Shown here piece by piece: positions 34,281-42,514 of a stretch of 48,728 nt of DNA. Made by a program: the position numbers and the translations under genes. The stretch's first letter is position 1; every line of letters begins with the position of its first letter. The notes under the pieces were generated by a model. It saw nothing but the letters and a program-made list of their open reading frames with translations. It had not been told where the DNA came from and did no database searches. This DNA is from Nitrospira japonica (GTDB taxonomy: Bacteria > Nitrospirota > Thermodesulfovibrionia > UBA6902): the NCBI GenBank assembly GCA_020723105.1, contig DYJL01000023.1, forward strand, positions 1 to 48,728, in the 5' to 3' direction.

Positions 34281-35468
34281 ATGAGCGAAGAAAGAAAATC
34301 AGAATTAATGAATAATGAAAAGGAAGAAAGAGAATTAGAGTTACCAAGTCAAGAAAAAGAGTTAACAAATAGTGGAAATCTCACTGGAGATACAAGAAAA
34401 ATTTGGGGTAATGCTGAAGGAATTAGTGGAGATGCAAGTAACATTAAAGGGAATGTCTCTACTCTCTTTGGTGATGTTTCTAAGATTAAAGGTAATGTCT
34501 CTAAAATTTATGGTGATGTTACTAATATTATTGGTGATGTTTCTAATATTTATGGTGATGTTACTGATATTTATGGTGATGTCTCTAATTTTGAAGGTTA
34601 TACTCTTAATCTTAACTTATATAGAGGTAAAAAAATGAAGAGAAAAAGAAAGTTAATGAATAGCGAAAACCTCACTGGAAATATAACAAAGATTTGGGGT
34701 GATGCTAAAGGAATTAGAGGAAATGCAAGTAACATTAGAGGGAATGTTACTGATATTAAAGGTAATGTCTCCAATATTTCTGGTAATGTTACCAAGATTT
34801 TTGGATATGTCGAGAATATTACTGGTGATGTCAACAAGATTATTGGAGATGTTACTCTTCTTAAAGGTGATGTCTCTAATATTTCTGGTAATACTTCTGG
34901 TATTAAAGGTGATGTTTCTAATATTGAAGGATATGTCGGAAATATTTGTGGGGATGTTACTGATATTAAAGGTGATGTTAGTAATATCTATGGTGATGTT
35001 TTTAAGATTTCTGGGAATATTACTTATATTGAAGGTGATGTTACTTATATTAAAAATGATGTTACTAATATTTCTGGTGATGTTACTAATATTGAAGGAT
35101 ATATCTACGATATTTATGGTGATGTTACTAATATTAAAGGTGACATTACTTATATTAAAGGTAAAGTTACCAATATTAAAGGTGATGTCTCTAATATTTT
35201 TGGTGATGTTTCTAATATTTCTGGTGATGTTTCTTATATTTTGGGTGATGTTTCTAAGATTTCTGGTGATGTTTCTAAGATTGACGGATATGTTTTTGGT
35301 ATTTCTGGGAATGTTATTAATATTAGAGGAAATGTTACCAATCTTAGAGGGAATGTCTCTAATATCTCTGGGCTTGTTACTTATATTAAAGGTAATATTA
35401 CTAATATTAAAGGAGATATTTCTAAGATTAAAGGGAATATCTCTAAAGAAGAAGTGCAAAAAAAGTAA
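34281..35468 (+). CDS. Heptad-repeat protein 12, fusion with possible internal start
   Basis: 395 aa from ATG 34281. It has an extra charged N-terminus (ERKSELMNNEKEERELELPS) before the head KELTNSGNLTGDTRKIWGNA. After about 11 heptads, YTLNLNLYRGKKMKRKRKLM leads into a second full head (NSENLTGNITKIWGDAK). AGAGGTAAAAAAATG at 34623-34637 is a usable ribosome site and start in the same frame. Both a 395-aa and a 277-aa product are therefore possible. It ends GNISKEEVQKK. Confidence 0.75.
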   Translation: MSEERKSELMNNEKEERELELPSQEKELTNSGNLTGDTRKIWGNAEGISGDASNIKGNVSTLFGDVSKIKGNVSKIYGDVTNIIGDVSNIYGDVTDIYGDVSNFEGYTLNLNLYRGKKMKRKRKLMNSENLTGNITKIWGDAKGIRGNASNIRGNVTDIKGNVSNISGNVTKIFGYVENITGDVNKIIGDVTLLKGDVSNISGNTSGIKGDVSNIEGYVGNICGDVTDIKGDVSNIYGDVFKISGNITYIEGDVTYIKNDVTNISGDVTNIEGYIYDIYGDVTNIKGDITYIKGKVTNIKGDVSNIFGDVSNISGDVSYILGDVSKISGDVSKIDGYVFGISGNVINIRGNVTNLRGNVSNISGLVTYIKGNITNIKGDISKIKGNISKEEVQKK

Positions 35469-35528
35469 GGGGAAAAAGTTAATAAATAGTAGAGAAAAAA
35501 AGTCAACAAATAAAAAGGAGATAAAAAA

Positions 35529-35930
35529 ATGAATAGAAGAAGGGAGTTAATAAATAGTGGAAATCTTACTGGAGATATAACAAATATTTGGGGTAATGCT
35601 GAAGGAATTAATGGAAATGCAAGTAACATTAAAGGATATGTTACATATATTTCTGGTAATGTCTCTTCTATTTCTGGATATGTTGGAAGTATTACTGGTG
35701 ACGTTACTAAGATTAAAGGTGATGTTACTTATATTTCTGGGAATGTTTCTAAGATTGTAGGAGATGTCAGCAATATTTGTGGGGATGTTACTGATATTTC
35801 TGGTGATGTTTCTAAGATTGTAGGCAATGTCTCTAAAATTGAAGGAGATGTTACTAAAATTGAAGGAGATATCACTTTTCTTGAAAGTGATGTTACCAAT
35901 ATTAAAGGTGATATCTCTAAAAAAGAATGA
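35529..35930 (+). CDS. Heptad-repeat protein 13, short
   Basis: 133 aa, site AAAAGGAGATAAA. Head ELINSGNLTGDITNIWGNAE. Its whole body is nearly identical to part of the second half of protein 14 (SSISGYVGSITGDVTKIKGD, VSKIVGDVSNICGDVTD). Tail TNIKGDISKKE. One unit reads LESDVTN, with Ser replacing Gly. Either it is the source of that half of protein 14 or a copy of it. Confidence 0.78.
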   Translation: MNRRRELINSGNLTGDITNIWGNAEGINGNASNIKGYVTYISGNVSSISGYVGSITGDVTKIKGDVTYISGNVSKIVGDVSNICGDVTDISGDVSKIVGNVSKIEGDVTKIEGDITFLESDVTNIKGDISKKE

Positions 35931-35980
35931 AAAAAGAGAAATAAAAAGAAAAATTAACAAATAAAAAGGAGGTAAGAAAA

Positions 35981-37525
35981 ATGAGGAAAGAAAGGAAGCT
36001 AATAAATAGTGGAAATCTCACTGGAGATACAACAAGAATTTGGGGTGATGCTAAAGGAATTAGAGGAAATGCAAGTAAGATTAAAGGGAATGTTACTGAT
36101 ATTAAAGGTAATGTCTCCAATATTTCTGGTAATGTTACCAAGATTTTTGGATATGTCGAGAATATTACTGGTGATGTCAACAAGATTATTGGAGATGTTA
36201 CTCTTCTTAAAGGTGATGTCTCTAATATTTCTGGTAATACTTCTGGTATTAAAGGTGATGTTTCTAATATTGAAGGATATGTCGGAAATATTTGTGGGGA
36301 TGTTACTGATATTAAAGGTGATGTTAGTAATATCTATGGTGATGTTTTTAAGATTTCTGGGAATATTACTTATATTGAAGGTGATGTTACTTATATTAAA
36401 GGTGATGCTTCTAAGATTTCTGGTGATGTTTCTTATATTTCTGGTGATGTTACTAATCTTGAAGGATATATCTACGATATTTATGGTGATGTTACTAATA
36501 TTAAAGGTGATGTTACTTATATTTCTGGTGATGTTACTTATATTTCTGGTGATGTTACTGATATTTCTGGTGATGTTTCTAAGATTAGAGGTAATATAAG
36601 GAGTGAAGAAAGGAAATTAATAAATAAAGAGAATCTTATTGGAGATATAACAAATATTTGGGGTAATGCTGAAGGAATTAATGGAAATGCAAGTAACATT
36701 AAAGGATATGTTACATATATTTCTGGTAATGTCTCTTCTATTTCTGGATATGTTGGAAGTATTACTGGTGACGTTACTAAGATTAAAGGTGATGTTACTT
36801 ATATTTCTGGGAATGTTTCTAAGATTGTAGGAGATGTCAGCAATATTTGTGGGGATATTACTGATATTTCTGGTGATGTTTCTTATATTTCTGGGAGTGT
36901 TTCTAAGATTGTAGGAGATGTCAGCAATATTTGTGGGGATGTTACTGATATTTCTGGTGATGTTTCTAAGATTGTAGGCAATGTCTCTAAAATTGAAGGA
37001 GATGTTACTAAAATTGAAGGAGATATCACTTTTCTTGAAGGTGATGTTACTAATATTAAAGGTGATGTTACTAATATTAAAGGTGATGTTACTTGTCTTA
37101 AAGGTAATGTTTCTAAGATTTCTGGTGACGTTACTAATCTTGAAGGATGTATCTACAATATTTCTGGTGATGTTACTAATATTAAAGGTAACATTACTTA
37201 TATTAAAGGTAAAGTTATCAATATTAAAGGTGATGTTGCTTATATTTATGGTGATGTTACTAATATTTCTGGTGATATTTCTAAGATTTTGGGTGATGTT
37301 TCTAAGATTTCTGGTGATGTTTCTAAGATTGACGGATATGTCGGGAATATTCATGGTGATGTTACTGATATTAAAGGTAACATTACTTATATTAAAGGTA
37401 AAGTTACCAATATTAAAGGTGATGTTTCTAATATTTCTGGTGATGTTTCTAATATTTCTGGTGATGTTTCTAATATTTATGGTGATGTTACCTATCGTAA
37501 AGGTGATGTTACTAAAAAAGAATGA
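35981..37525 (+). CDS. Heptad-repeat protein 14, fusion with dead internal start
   Basis: 514 aa. First head KLINSGNLTGDTTRIWGDAK. At residue about 207, RGNIRSEERKLINKENLIGD begins a second head. The DNA there, AGAGGTAATATAAGGAGTGAA, is a former ribosome site with the ATG changed to AGG (36599), so separate initiation is lost. The first half is nearly identical to the second half of protein 12, and the second half to protein 13. Tail GDVTYRKGDVTKKE. Confidence 0.8.
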   Translation: MRKERKLINSGNLTGDTTRIWGDAKGIRGNASKIKGNVTDIKGNVSNISGNVTKIFGYVENITGDVNKIIGDVTLLKGDVSNISGNTSGIKGDVSNIEGYVGNICGDVTDIKGDVSNIYGDVFKISGNITYIEGDVTYIKGDASKISGDVSYISGDVTNLEGYIYDIYGDVTNIKGDVTYISGDVTYISGDVTDISGDVSKIRGNIRSEERKLINKENLIGDITNIWGNAEGINGNASNIKGYVTYISGNVSSISGYVGSITGDVTKIKGDVTYISGNVSKIVGDVSNICGDITDISGDVSYISGSVSKIVGDVSNICGDVTDISGDVSKIVGNVSKIEGDVTKIEGDITFLEGDVTNIKGDVTNIKGDVTCLKGNVSKISGDVTNLEGCIYNISGDVTNIKGNITYIKGKVINIKGDVAYIYGDVTNISGDISKILGDVSKISGDVSKIDGYVGNIHGDVTDIKGNITYIKGKVTNIKGDVSNISGDVSNISGDVSNIYGDVTYRKGDVTKKE

Positions 37526-37575
37526 AAAAAGAGAAGTAAAAAGAAAAATTAACAAATAAAAAGGAGGTAAGAAAA

Positions 37576-39234
37576 ATGAGGGAAGAAAGAGAGTTAATAA
37601 ATAGTGAAAATCTTTTTGGAGATACAAAACTGATTTGCGGTGATGCTAAAGGAATTAGAGGAAAGGCAAGTAACATTATAGGAGATGTCACTAATATTAA
37701 AGGGGATGTTACCAAGATTAAAGGTAATGTCTCTAATCTTGAAGGTGACGTTACTAATATTAAAGGATATGTCCACAATATTGCTGGGGATGTTTCTAAG
37801 ATTGAAGGTGATGTTACTTTTCTTGACGGACATGTTTTTGGTATTTCTGGTAAGATTACTAATATTAGAGGAAAGGTCACTAATATTAGAGGTGATGTTA
37901 CTAATATTTCTGGTGATGTCTCTTATATTTCTGGTAAGGTTACTAATATTTCTGGTAAGGTTACTAATATTTCTGGTGATGTCTCTAATATTTCTGGTGA
38001 TATTACCAAGATTTCTGGTTATGTTACTAATATTTCTGGTGACGTTTCTAAGATTTCTGGTGATGTTTCTAATATTGAAGGATATATTAGAAATATTTCT
38101 GGTGATGCTACTTATATTGAAGGTGATGTTACTAATATTAAAGGTAATGTTACTTATATCTCTGGTGACGTCTCTAATATTAGAGGGAATGTTACTGATA
38201 TTAAAGGTAATGTTTCCAAGATTTCTGGTAATGTTTCTAATATTTCTGGATTTGTCGAGAATATTACTGGTGATGTCAACAAGATTATTGGAGATGTTAC
38301 CCTTCTTAAAGGTAATGTTTCTCTTCTTTCTGGTAATGTTGGAAATATTAAAGGTGATGTTTCTAATATTAAAGGATATGTCGGAAATATTCATGGTGAT
38401 GTCACTGATATTAAAGGTGATGTCTCTAATATTTCTGGTGATGTTTTTAATATTTATGGTGATGTTACTAATATTAGAGGTGATGTTTCTAATATTTTGG
38501 ATGATGTTTCTAAGATTTCTGGTGATGTTACTAATATTGAAGGATATATCTACAATATTTATGGTGATGTTACTAATATTGAAGGTGACATTACTTATAT
38601 TAAAGGTAAAGTTACCAATATTAAAGGTAAAGTTACTAATATTTCTGGTGATGTTTCTAATATTTTAGGTGATGTTTCTTATATTTTGGGTGATGTTTCT
38701 AAGATTTCTGGTGATGTTTCTAAGATTGACGGATATGTTTTTGGTATTTCTGGGAATGTTATTAATATTAGAGGAAATGTTACCAATCTTAGAGGGAATG
38801 TCTCTAATATCTCTGGGCTTGTTACTTATATTAAAGGTAATATTACTTTTATCTCTGGGGATGTTACTAATATTAGAGGAAATGTTACTGAGATTAAAGG
38901 TAATGTTACTGATATTTCTGGTAATGTTACCAATATTTCTGGTGATGTCGAGAATATTATGGGCGATGTTACTGAGCTTTTAGGTGATGTCTCCCTTCTT
39001 AAAGGGAATATCACTGATATTGAAGGATATGTTGGCAATATTAAAGGTAATGTCTCTAATATTGAAGGTAATGTCTCTAATATTTCTGGTGATGTCTCTA
39101 ATATTTCTGGGGATGTCTCTAATATTTCTGGGGATGTTACTGAGATGAAAGGTGATGTTTCTAAACTTAAAGGTAATATTTCTAAAAAAAAGTTAAATTT
39201 TCCCAAGATTGAAGGAGATAATAAAAAAGAATAG
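37576..39234 (+). CDS. Heptad-repeat protein 15, longest single-head member
   Basis: 552 aa, one head (ELINSENLFGDTKLICGDAK, with Cys replacing Trp-adjacent Trp: the IWG is ICG here). More than 70 heptads with no phase break. A block, SKIDGYVFGISGNVINIRGN, is shared with protein 12. The tail is LKGNISKKKLNFPKIEGDNK then KE, shared with the next gene. Loss of the head Trp makes it the exception to the head consensus. Confidence 0.8.
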   Translation: MREERELINSENLFGDTKLICGDAKGIRGKASNIIGDVTNIKGDVTKIKGNVSNLEGDVTNIKGYVHNIAGDVSKIEGDVTFLDGHVFGISGKITNIRGKVTNIRGDVTNISGDVSYISGKVTNISGKVTNISGDVSNISGDITKISGYVTNISGDVSKISGDVSNIEGYIRNISGDATYIEGDVTNIKGNVTYISGDVSNIRGNVTDIKGNVSKISGNVSNISGFVENITGDVNKIIGDVTLLKGNVSLLSGNVGNIKGDVSNIKGYVGNIHGDVTDIKGDVSNISGDVFNIYGDVTNIRGDVSNILDDVSKISGDVTNIEGYIYNIYGDVTNIEGDITYIKGKVTNIKGKVTNISGDVSNILGDVSYILGDVSKISGDVSKIDGYVFGISGNVINIRGNVTNLRGNVSNISGLVTYIKGNITFISGDVTNIRGNVTEIKGNVTDISGNVTNISGDVENIMGDVTELLGDVSLLKGNITDIEGYVGNIKGNVSNIEGNVSNISGDVSNISGDVSNISGDVTEMKGDVSKLKGNISKKKLNFPKIEGDNKKE

Positions 39235-39282
39235 AGAAAGAAAGTTAATAAATTATAAGGAGGTTATAAGGAGGTGATAAAA

Positions 39283-40812
39283 ATGCATAAAAGGGAAAAA
39301 TTAATAAATGCCGAGAATCTTATTGGAGATACAAGAATGATTTGGGGGGATGCTAAAAGAATTAGCGGAAATGCAAATAAAATTGAAGGTAATGTTACTA
39401 ATATTTCTGGTGATGTTTCTAATATTGAAGGTGATGTTTCTTATATTTCGGGTAATGTTACTAATATTAAAGGGTATGTCTGGAATATTTTAGGTAATGT
39501 TACTGATATTGAAGGGGATGTTACTAAGATTGAAGGATATGTCGAAGATATTTTGGGTGATGTTACTAATATTACTGGGATTGTTACTCTTCTTGAAGGT
39601 GATGTCTCTAAAATTAAAGGTAAAATTACTAAGCTTTATGGTGATGTTACTAAGATTTCTGGTGATGTTTCTAAAATTACAGGTAAAGTTACTAATATTT
39701 CTGGTGATGTTACTAAAATTTATGGTAATGTTTCTAATATTTCTGGTGATGTTACTTATATTTCTGGTAATGTTACTTATATTTCTGGTGATGTTTCTAA
39801 AATCATAGGTAAAGTTACTTTTATTTCTGGTAATGTTTCTAATATTTCTGGTAATGTCACTGATATTGTAGGTGATGTCTCTAAGATTAAAGGTAAAATT
39901 TCTAAAGCTGATAATTTTATTTTCATTCATGGGGATGTTTCTAATATTTCTGGTGATGTTACTAATATTTATGGCAATGTTACTAATATTGAAGGTAATA
40001 TTACTTCTCTTTCTGGATATGTTACTAACCTTAAAGGCAATATTTCTAATATTGAAGGATCTATCAGATATCTTTCTGGTGATGTCTCTAATATTAAAGG
40101 TAATATCTCTTCTATTACTGGTGATGTTTCTAAAATTTCTGGTGATGTTACTGGTATTATAGGTGATGTTACTGGTATTATAGGTGATTTTACTAATATT
40201 AAAGGTAATGTTCTTGGTATTTCTGGTGATGTTACTAATATTTCTGGTGATGCTACTAATATTATAGGTAATGTTACTCTTCTTAAAGGTGATGTCTCTA
40301 AGATTTCTGGTAATGTTATTTATATTTCTGGTGATGTTTCTAAAATTACAGGTAAAATTACTAATCTTTATGGTGATGTTACTAATATTTCTGGTAATAT
40401 TACTAAAATTAGAGGTGATATTTCTAAGATTGAAGGATACGTCGGGAATATTTCTGGTTATATCAACAAAATTATTGGGAATGTTACTCTTCTTAAAGGT
40501 AATGTTACTAATATTTCTGGTGATGTCTCTAATATTTCTGGGAATGTTACTCTTCTTAAAGGTAATGTTTCTAATATTTCTGGTGATGTCTCTAATATTT
40601 CTGGGAATGTTACTCTTCTTAAAGGTAATGTTTCTAAGATTACTGGTAATGTTACTGATATTTATGGTGATGTTTCTTATATTTCTGGTAAAGTTACTAA
40701 TATTTCTGGGAATGTTTTTCTTCTTAGAGGTGATGTCTCTAAACTTAAAGGTAATATTTCTAAAAAAAAGTTAAATCTTCCCAAGATTGAAGGAGATAAT
40801 AAAAAAGAATAG
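39283..40812 (+). CDS. Heptad-repeat protein 16
   Basis: 509 aa from ATG 39283. The leader has two ribosome sites in tandem (AAGGAGGTTATAAGGAGGTG). An in-frame GTG inside the second site is not a likely start. Head KLINAENLIGDTRMIWGDAK. One interruption, KISKADNFIFIHGDVS, breaks the period. Near the end a 21-residue (three heptads) unit, NVTLLKGNVSNISGDVSNIS, is repeated three times. Tail LKGNISKKKLNLPKIEGDNK then KE. Confidence 0.8.
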   Translation: MHKREKLINAENLIGDTRMIWGDAKRISGNANKIEGNVTNISGDVSNIEGDVSYISGNVTNIKGYVWNILGNVTDIEGDVTKIEGYVEDILGDVTNITGIVTLLEGDVSKIKGKITKLYGDVTKISGDVSKITGKVTNISGDVTKIYGNVSNISGDVTYISGNVTYISGDVSKIIGKVTFISGNVSNISGNVTDIVGDVSKIKGKISKADNFIFIHGDVSNISGDVTNIYGNVTNIEGNITSLSGYVTNLKGNISNIEGSIRYLSGDVSNIKGNISSITGDVSKISGDVTGIIGDVTGIIGDFTNIKGNVLGISGDVTNISGDATNIIGNVTLLKGDVSKISGNVIYISGDVSKITGKITNLYGDVTNISGNITKIRGDISKIEGYVGNISGYINKIIGNVTLLKGNVTNISGDVSNISGNVTLLKGNVSNISGDVSNISGNVTLLKGNVSKITGNVTDIYGDVSYISGKVTNISGNVFLLRGDVSKLKGNISKKKLNLPKIEGDNKKE

Positions 40813-40860
40813 AGAAAGAAAGTTAATAAATTATAAGGAGGTTATAAGGAGGTGATAAAA

Positions 40861-41451
40861 ATGCATAAAAGGAAAAAATTAATAAATGCCGAGAATCTTA
40901 TTGGAGATACAACAGAGATTTGGGGGGATGCTAAAGAAATTAGAGGAGATGCAAGTAACATTAGAGGGAATGTCTCTTATATTAGAGGAAATGTTTCTAA
41001 TATTGAAGGTGATGTTACTGATATTAAAGGTGATGTTACTTATCTTAAAGGTAATGTTACTAAGATTTCTGGTGACGTTACTAATATTGAAGGATATATC
41101 TACAAGATTTATGGTGATGTTACTAAGATTTCTGGTGACGTTACTAATCTTGAAGGATATATCTACGATATTTATGGTGATGTTACTAATATTAAAGGTG
41201 ATGTTACTTATATTTCTGGTGATGTTACTTATATTTCTGGTGATGTTACTGATATTTCTGGTGATGTTACTGATATTTCTGGTGATGTTACTAAGATTTC
41301 TGGATATGTTGGGAATATTCATGGGGATGCTTCTAATATTAAGGGTGATGCTTCTAAGATTACTGGTGATGTTTCCAATATTTCTGGGAATGTTACTCTT
41401 CTTAAAGATGATGTCTCTAAACTTAAAGGTAATATTTCTAAAAAAAGTTAA
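40861..41451 (+). CDS. Heptad-repeat protein 17
   Basis: 196 aa from ATG 40861, with the same doubled ribosome site and nearly the same spacer as the preceding gene. Head KLINAENLIGDTTEIWGDAK. The body has several consecutive identical SGDVTYI or SGDVTDI units. The tail is cut short at LKGNISKKS by a shift of one A in the poly-A run that elsewhere gives SKKKLN. It is the last gene of the main array. Confidence 0.78.
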   Translation: MHKRKKLINAENLIGDTTEIWGDAKEIRGDASNIRGNVSYIRGNVSNIEGDVTDIKGDVTYLKGNVTKISGDVTNIEGYIYKIYGDVTKISGDVTNLEGYIYDIYGDVTNIKGDVTYISGDVTYISGDVTDISGDVTDISGDVTKISGYVGNIHGDASNIKGDASKITGDVSNISGNVTLLKDDVSKLKGNISKKS

Positions 41452-41590
41452 ATCTTCTTAAAATAAGAAGGTAATAAAATAGTTGAAAAAATAGAAACTG
41501 GGAGGGGAAAAATAGAAACTGGGAGGGGATTGGGAGGGGAAAAAATAGAAACTGGGAGGGGAAAAAATAAATTAAAAAAGGTGATAAAAA
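41452..41590 (+). repeat. G-rich tandem repeats with quadruplex motif
   Basis: GGGAGGGG occurs four times (41500, 41521, 41532, 41554), mostly within a TAGAAACTGGGAGGGGAAAA unit. GGGAGGGGATTGGGAGGGG at 41521-41539 fits a G-quadruplex on the coding strand. It separates the main array from the independently promoted last member. Confidence 0.6.
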
Positions 41591-41728
41591 ATGATTAATA
41601 AATATCAAAAATGGATATTTAAAAAATATTTATTCTCAGAAAAAATAGATATTTTTATTGAGAAAATAATAAAAAGAATAATAATAATAATATTATTAAT
41701 TATTATTCTATATTGGATAACAAAATAA
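41591..41728 (+). CDS. 45-aa membrane peptide
   Basis: Reads MINKYQKWIFKKYLFSEKID and then a hydrophobic run, IIIIILLIIILYWITK. AAAAGGTGATAAAAA precedes the ATG. Basic amphipathic start and single C-terminal membrane helix. Like the peptide at 24834 it may be a membrane-active or anchor peptide. Moderate confidence because of its length and Ile/AT bias. Confidence 0.5.
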   Translation: MINKYQKWIFKKYLFSEKIDIFIEKIIKRIIIIILLIIILYWITK

Positions 41729-41740
41729 TTTAAAAAATAC

Positions 41741-41769
41741 TTGACAAATGTTATAATATATGTTATAAT
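41741..41769 (+). promoter_or_regulatory. Promoter for the last repeat gene and rusA-like gene
   Basis: TTGACA (41741-41746), 17-base spacer, TATAAT (41764-41769). The start should be near 41776. The spacer also contains a second TATAAT-like hexamer. The core is nearly identical to the promoter at 43609. Confidence 0.8.
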
Positions 41770-41812
41770 ATGTAAGAGTAATAGATAACGAAAATATTAA
41801 AAGGAGATAAAA

Positions 41813-42514
41813 ATGACAAAAAAATTAATAAATAATGAAAATCTTACTGGAAATACAAACAAAATCTGGGGTGATGCAAAAAAAATCACGGGAGATACAA
41901 GTAAAATCAAAGGTGATGTTAGTAATATTGAAGGTGATGTTAGTAAGATTAGTGGTAATGTTAGTAATATTAAAGGTAATGTTAGTAAAATTGAAGGTAG
42001 TGTTAGCAGAATCGAAGGTAATGTTAGTAATATTGAAGGTGATGTTAGTAAGATTAAAGGTGATGTTAGTAAAATTGAAGGTGATATTAGTAATATTGAA
42101 GGTGATGTTAGTAATATTGAAGGTAATGTTAATAAAATTAAAGGTAATGTTAGTAATATCGAAGGTAATGTTAATAAAATTAAAGGTGATGTTAGTAAAT
42201 TTATGGGTGATGTTAGTAATATTAAAGGTGATGTTAGTAAAATTGAAGGTGATATTAGTAATATTGAAGGTGATGTTAGTAATATTGAAGGTAATGTTAG
42301 CAAGATTGAAGGTGATGTTACTAATATTAAAGGTAATGTTAGTAATATTGAAGGTGATGTTACTAATATTAAAGGTGATGTTAGTAATATTGAAGGTGAT
42401 GTTACTAATATTAAAGGTGATGTTAGTAAGATTAAAGGTGATGTTAGTAAATTTAAAGGTAATATTAGCAAATTTAAAAATAGAGGGGAAAAGAAAAATG
42501 GAATTCATAATTAA
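41813..42514 (+). CDS. Heptad-repeat protein 18, separately promoted
   Basis: 233 aa, site AAAAGGAGATAAAA. Head KLINNENLTGNTNKIWGDAK. The most uniform member: nearly every unit is GDVSNIE, GNVSNIK or GDVSKIE. It uses AGT for Ser almost throughout, whereas most of the array uses TCT and ACT. The tail is ISKFKNRGEKKNGIHN and overlaps the start of the RusA-like gene by 17 nt, so the two are translationally coupled. Confidence 0.82.
   Translation: MTKKLINNENLTGNTNKIWGDAKKITGDTSKIKGDVSNIEGDVSKISGNVSNIKGNVSKIEGSVSRIEGNVSNIEGDVSKIKGDVSKIEGDISNIEGDVSNIEGNVNKIKGNVSNIEGNVNKIKGDVSKFMGDVSNIKGDVSKIEGDISNIEGDVSNIEGNVSKIEGDVTNIKGNVSNIEGDVTNIKGDVSNIEGDVTNIKGDVSKIKGDVSKFKGNISKFKNRGEKKNGIHN

Larger units (their letters stand above)
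23527..42514 (+). repeat. Heptad-repeat protein gene array (18 ORFs, 21 heads)
   Basis: A tandem family built from three parts. The head is about 35 residues: KLIN-[SA]-ENL-x-GD-x-x-x-IWG[DN]A-x-x-I-x-G-x-A, with the only regular Trp. The body is a seven-residue unit G-[DN]-[VA]-[TS]-x-[IL]-[EKSR], encoded by a 21-bp unit. The tail is one of a few types. Gly falls every seventh residue even in the head. Val and Ile alternate at spacings of three and four, which fits either a heptad coiled coil or, given the Gly/Asn/Asp/Thr/Ser richness, a beta-solenoid. No catalytic motif, signal peptide or Cys pattern appears. Most genes have an AAGGAGG site. No characterised function is known to me. Confidence 0.9.

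Noticed and set aside
23687-40774. Plus-strand hydrophobic frames (LLILKVMSLILKVM) that look like membrane proteins
   Set aside because: They are +1-frame shadows of the heptad DNA, begin at internal ATGs without ribosome sites and carry no head or tail.
23632-42508. Long minus-strand open frames across the array with units such as ITFNISN
   Set aside because: They are the reverse of a stop-free 21-bp repeat. They lack ribosome sites, end at random points, and the head, tails and starts make sense only on the plus strand.
23527-42514. Collagen-like or RTX repeats
   Set aside because: Gly occurs every seventh residue, not every third, and there is no GGxGxD pattern.
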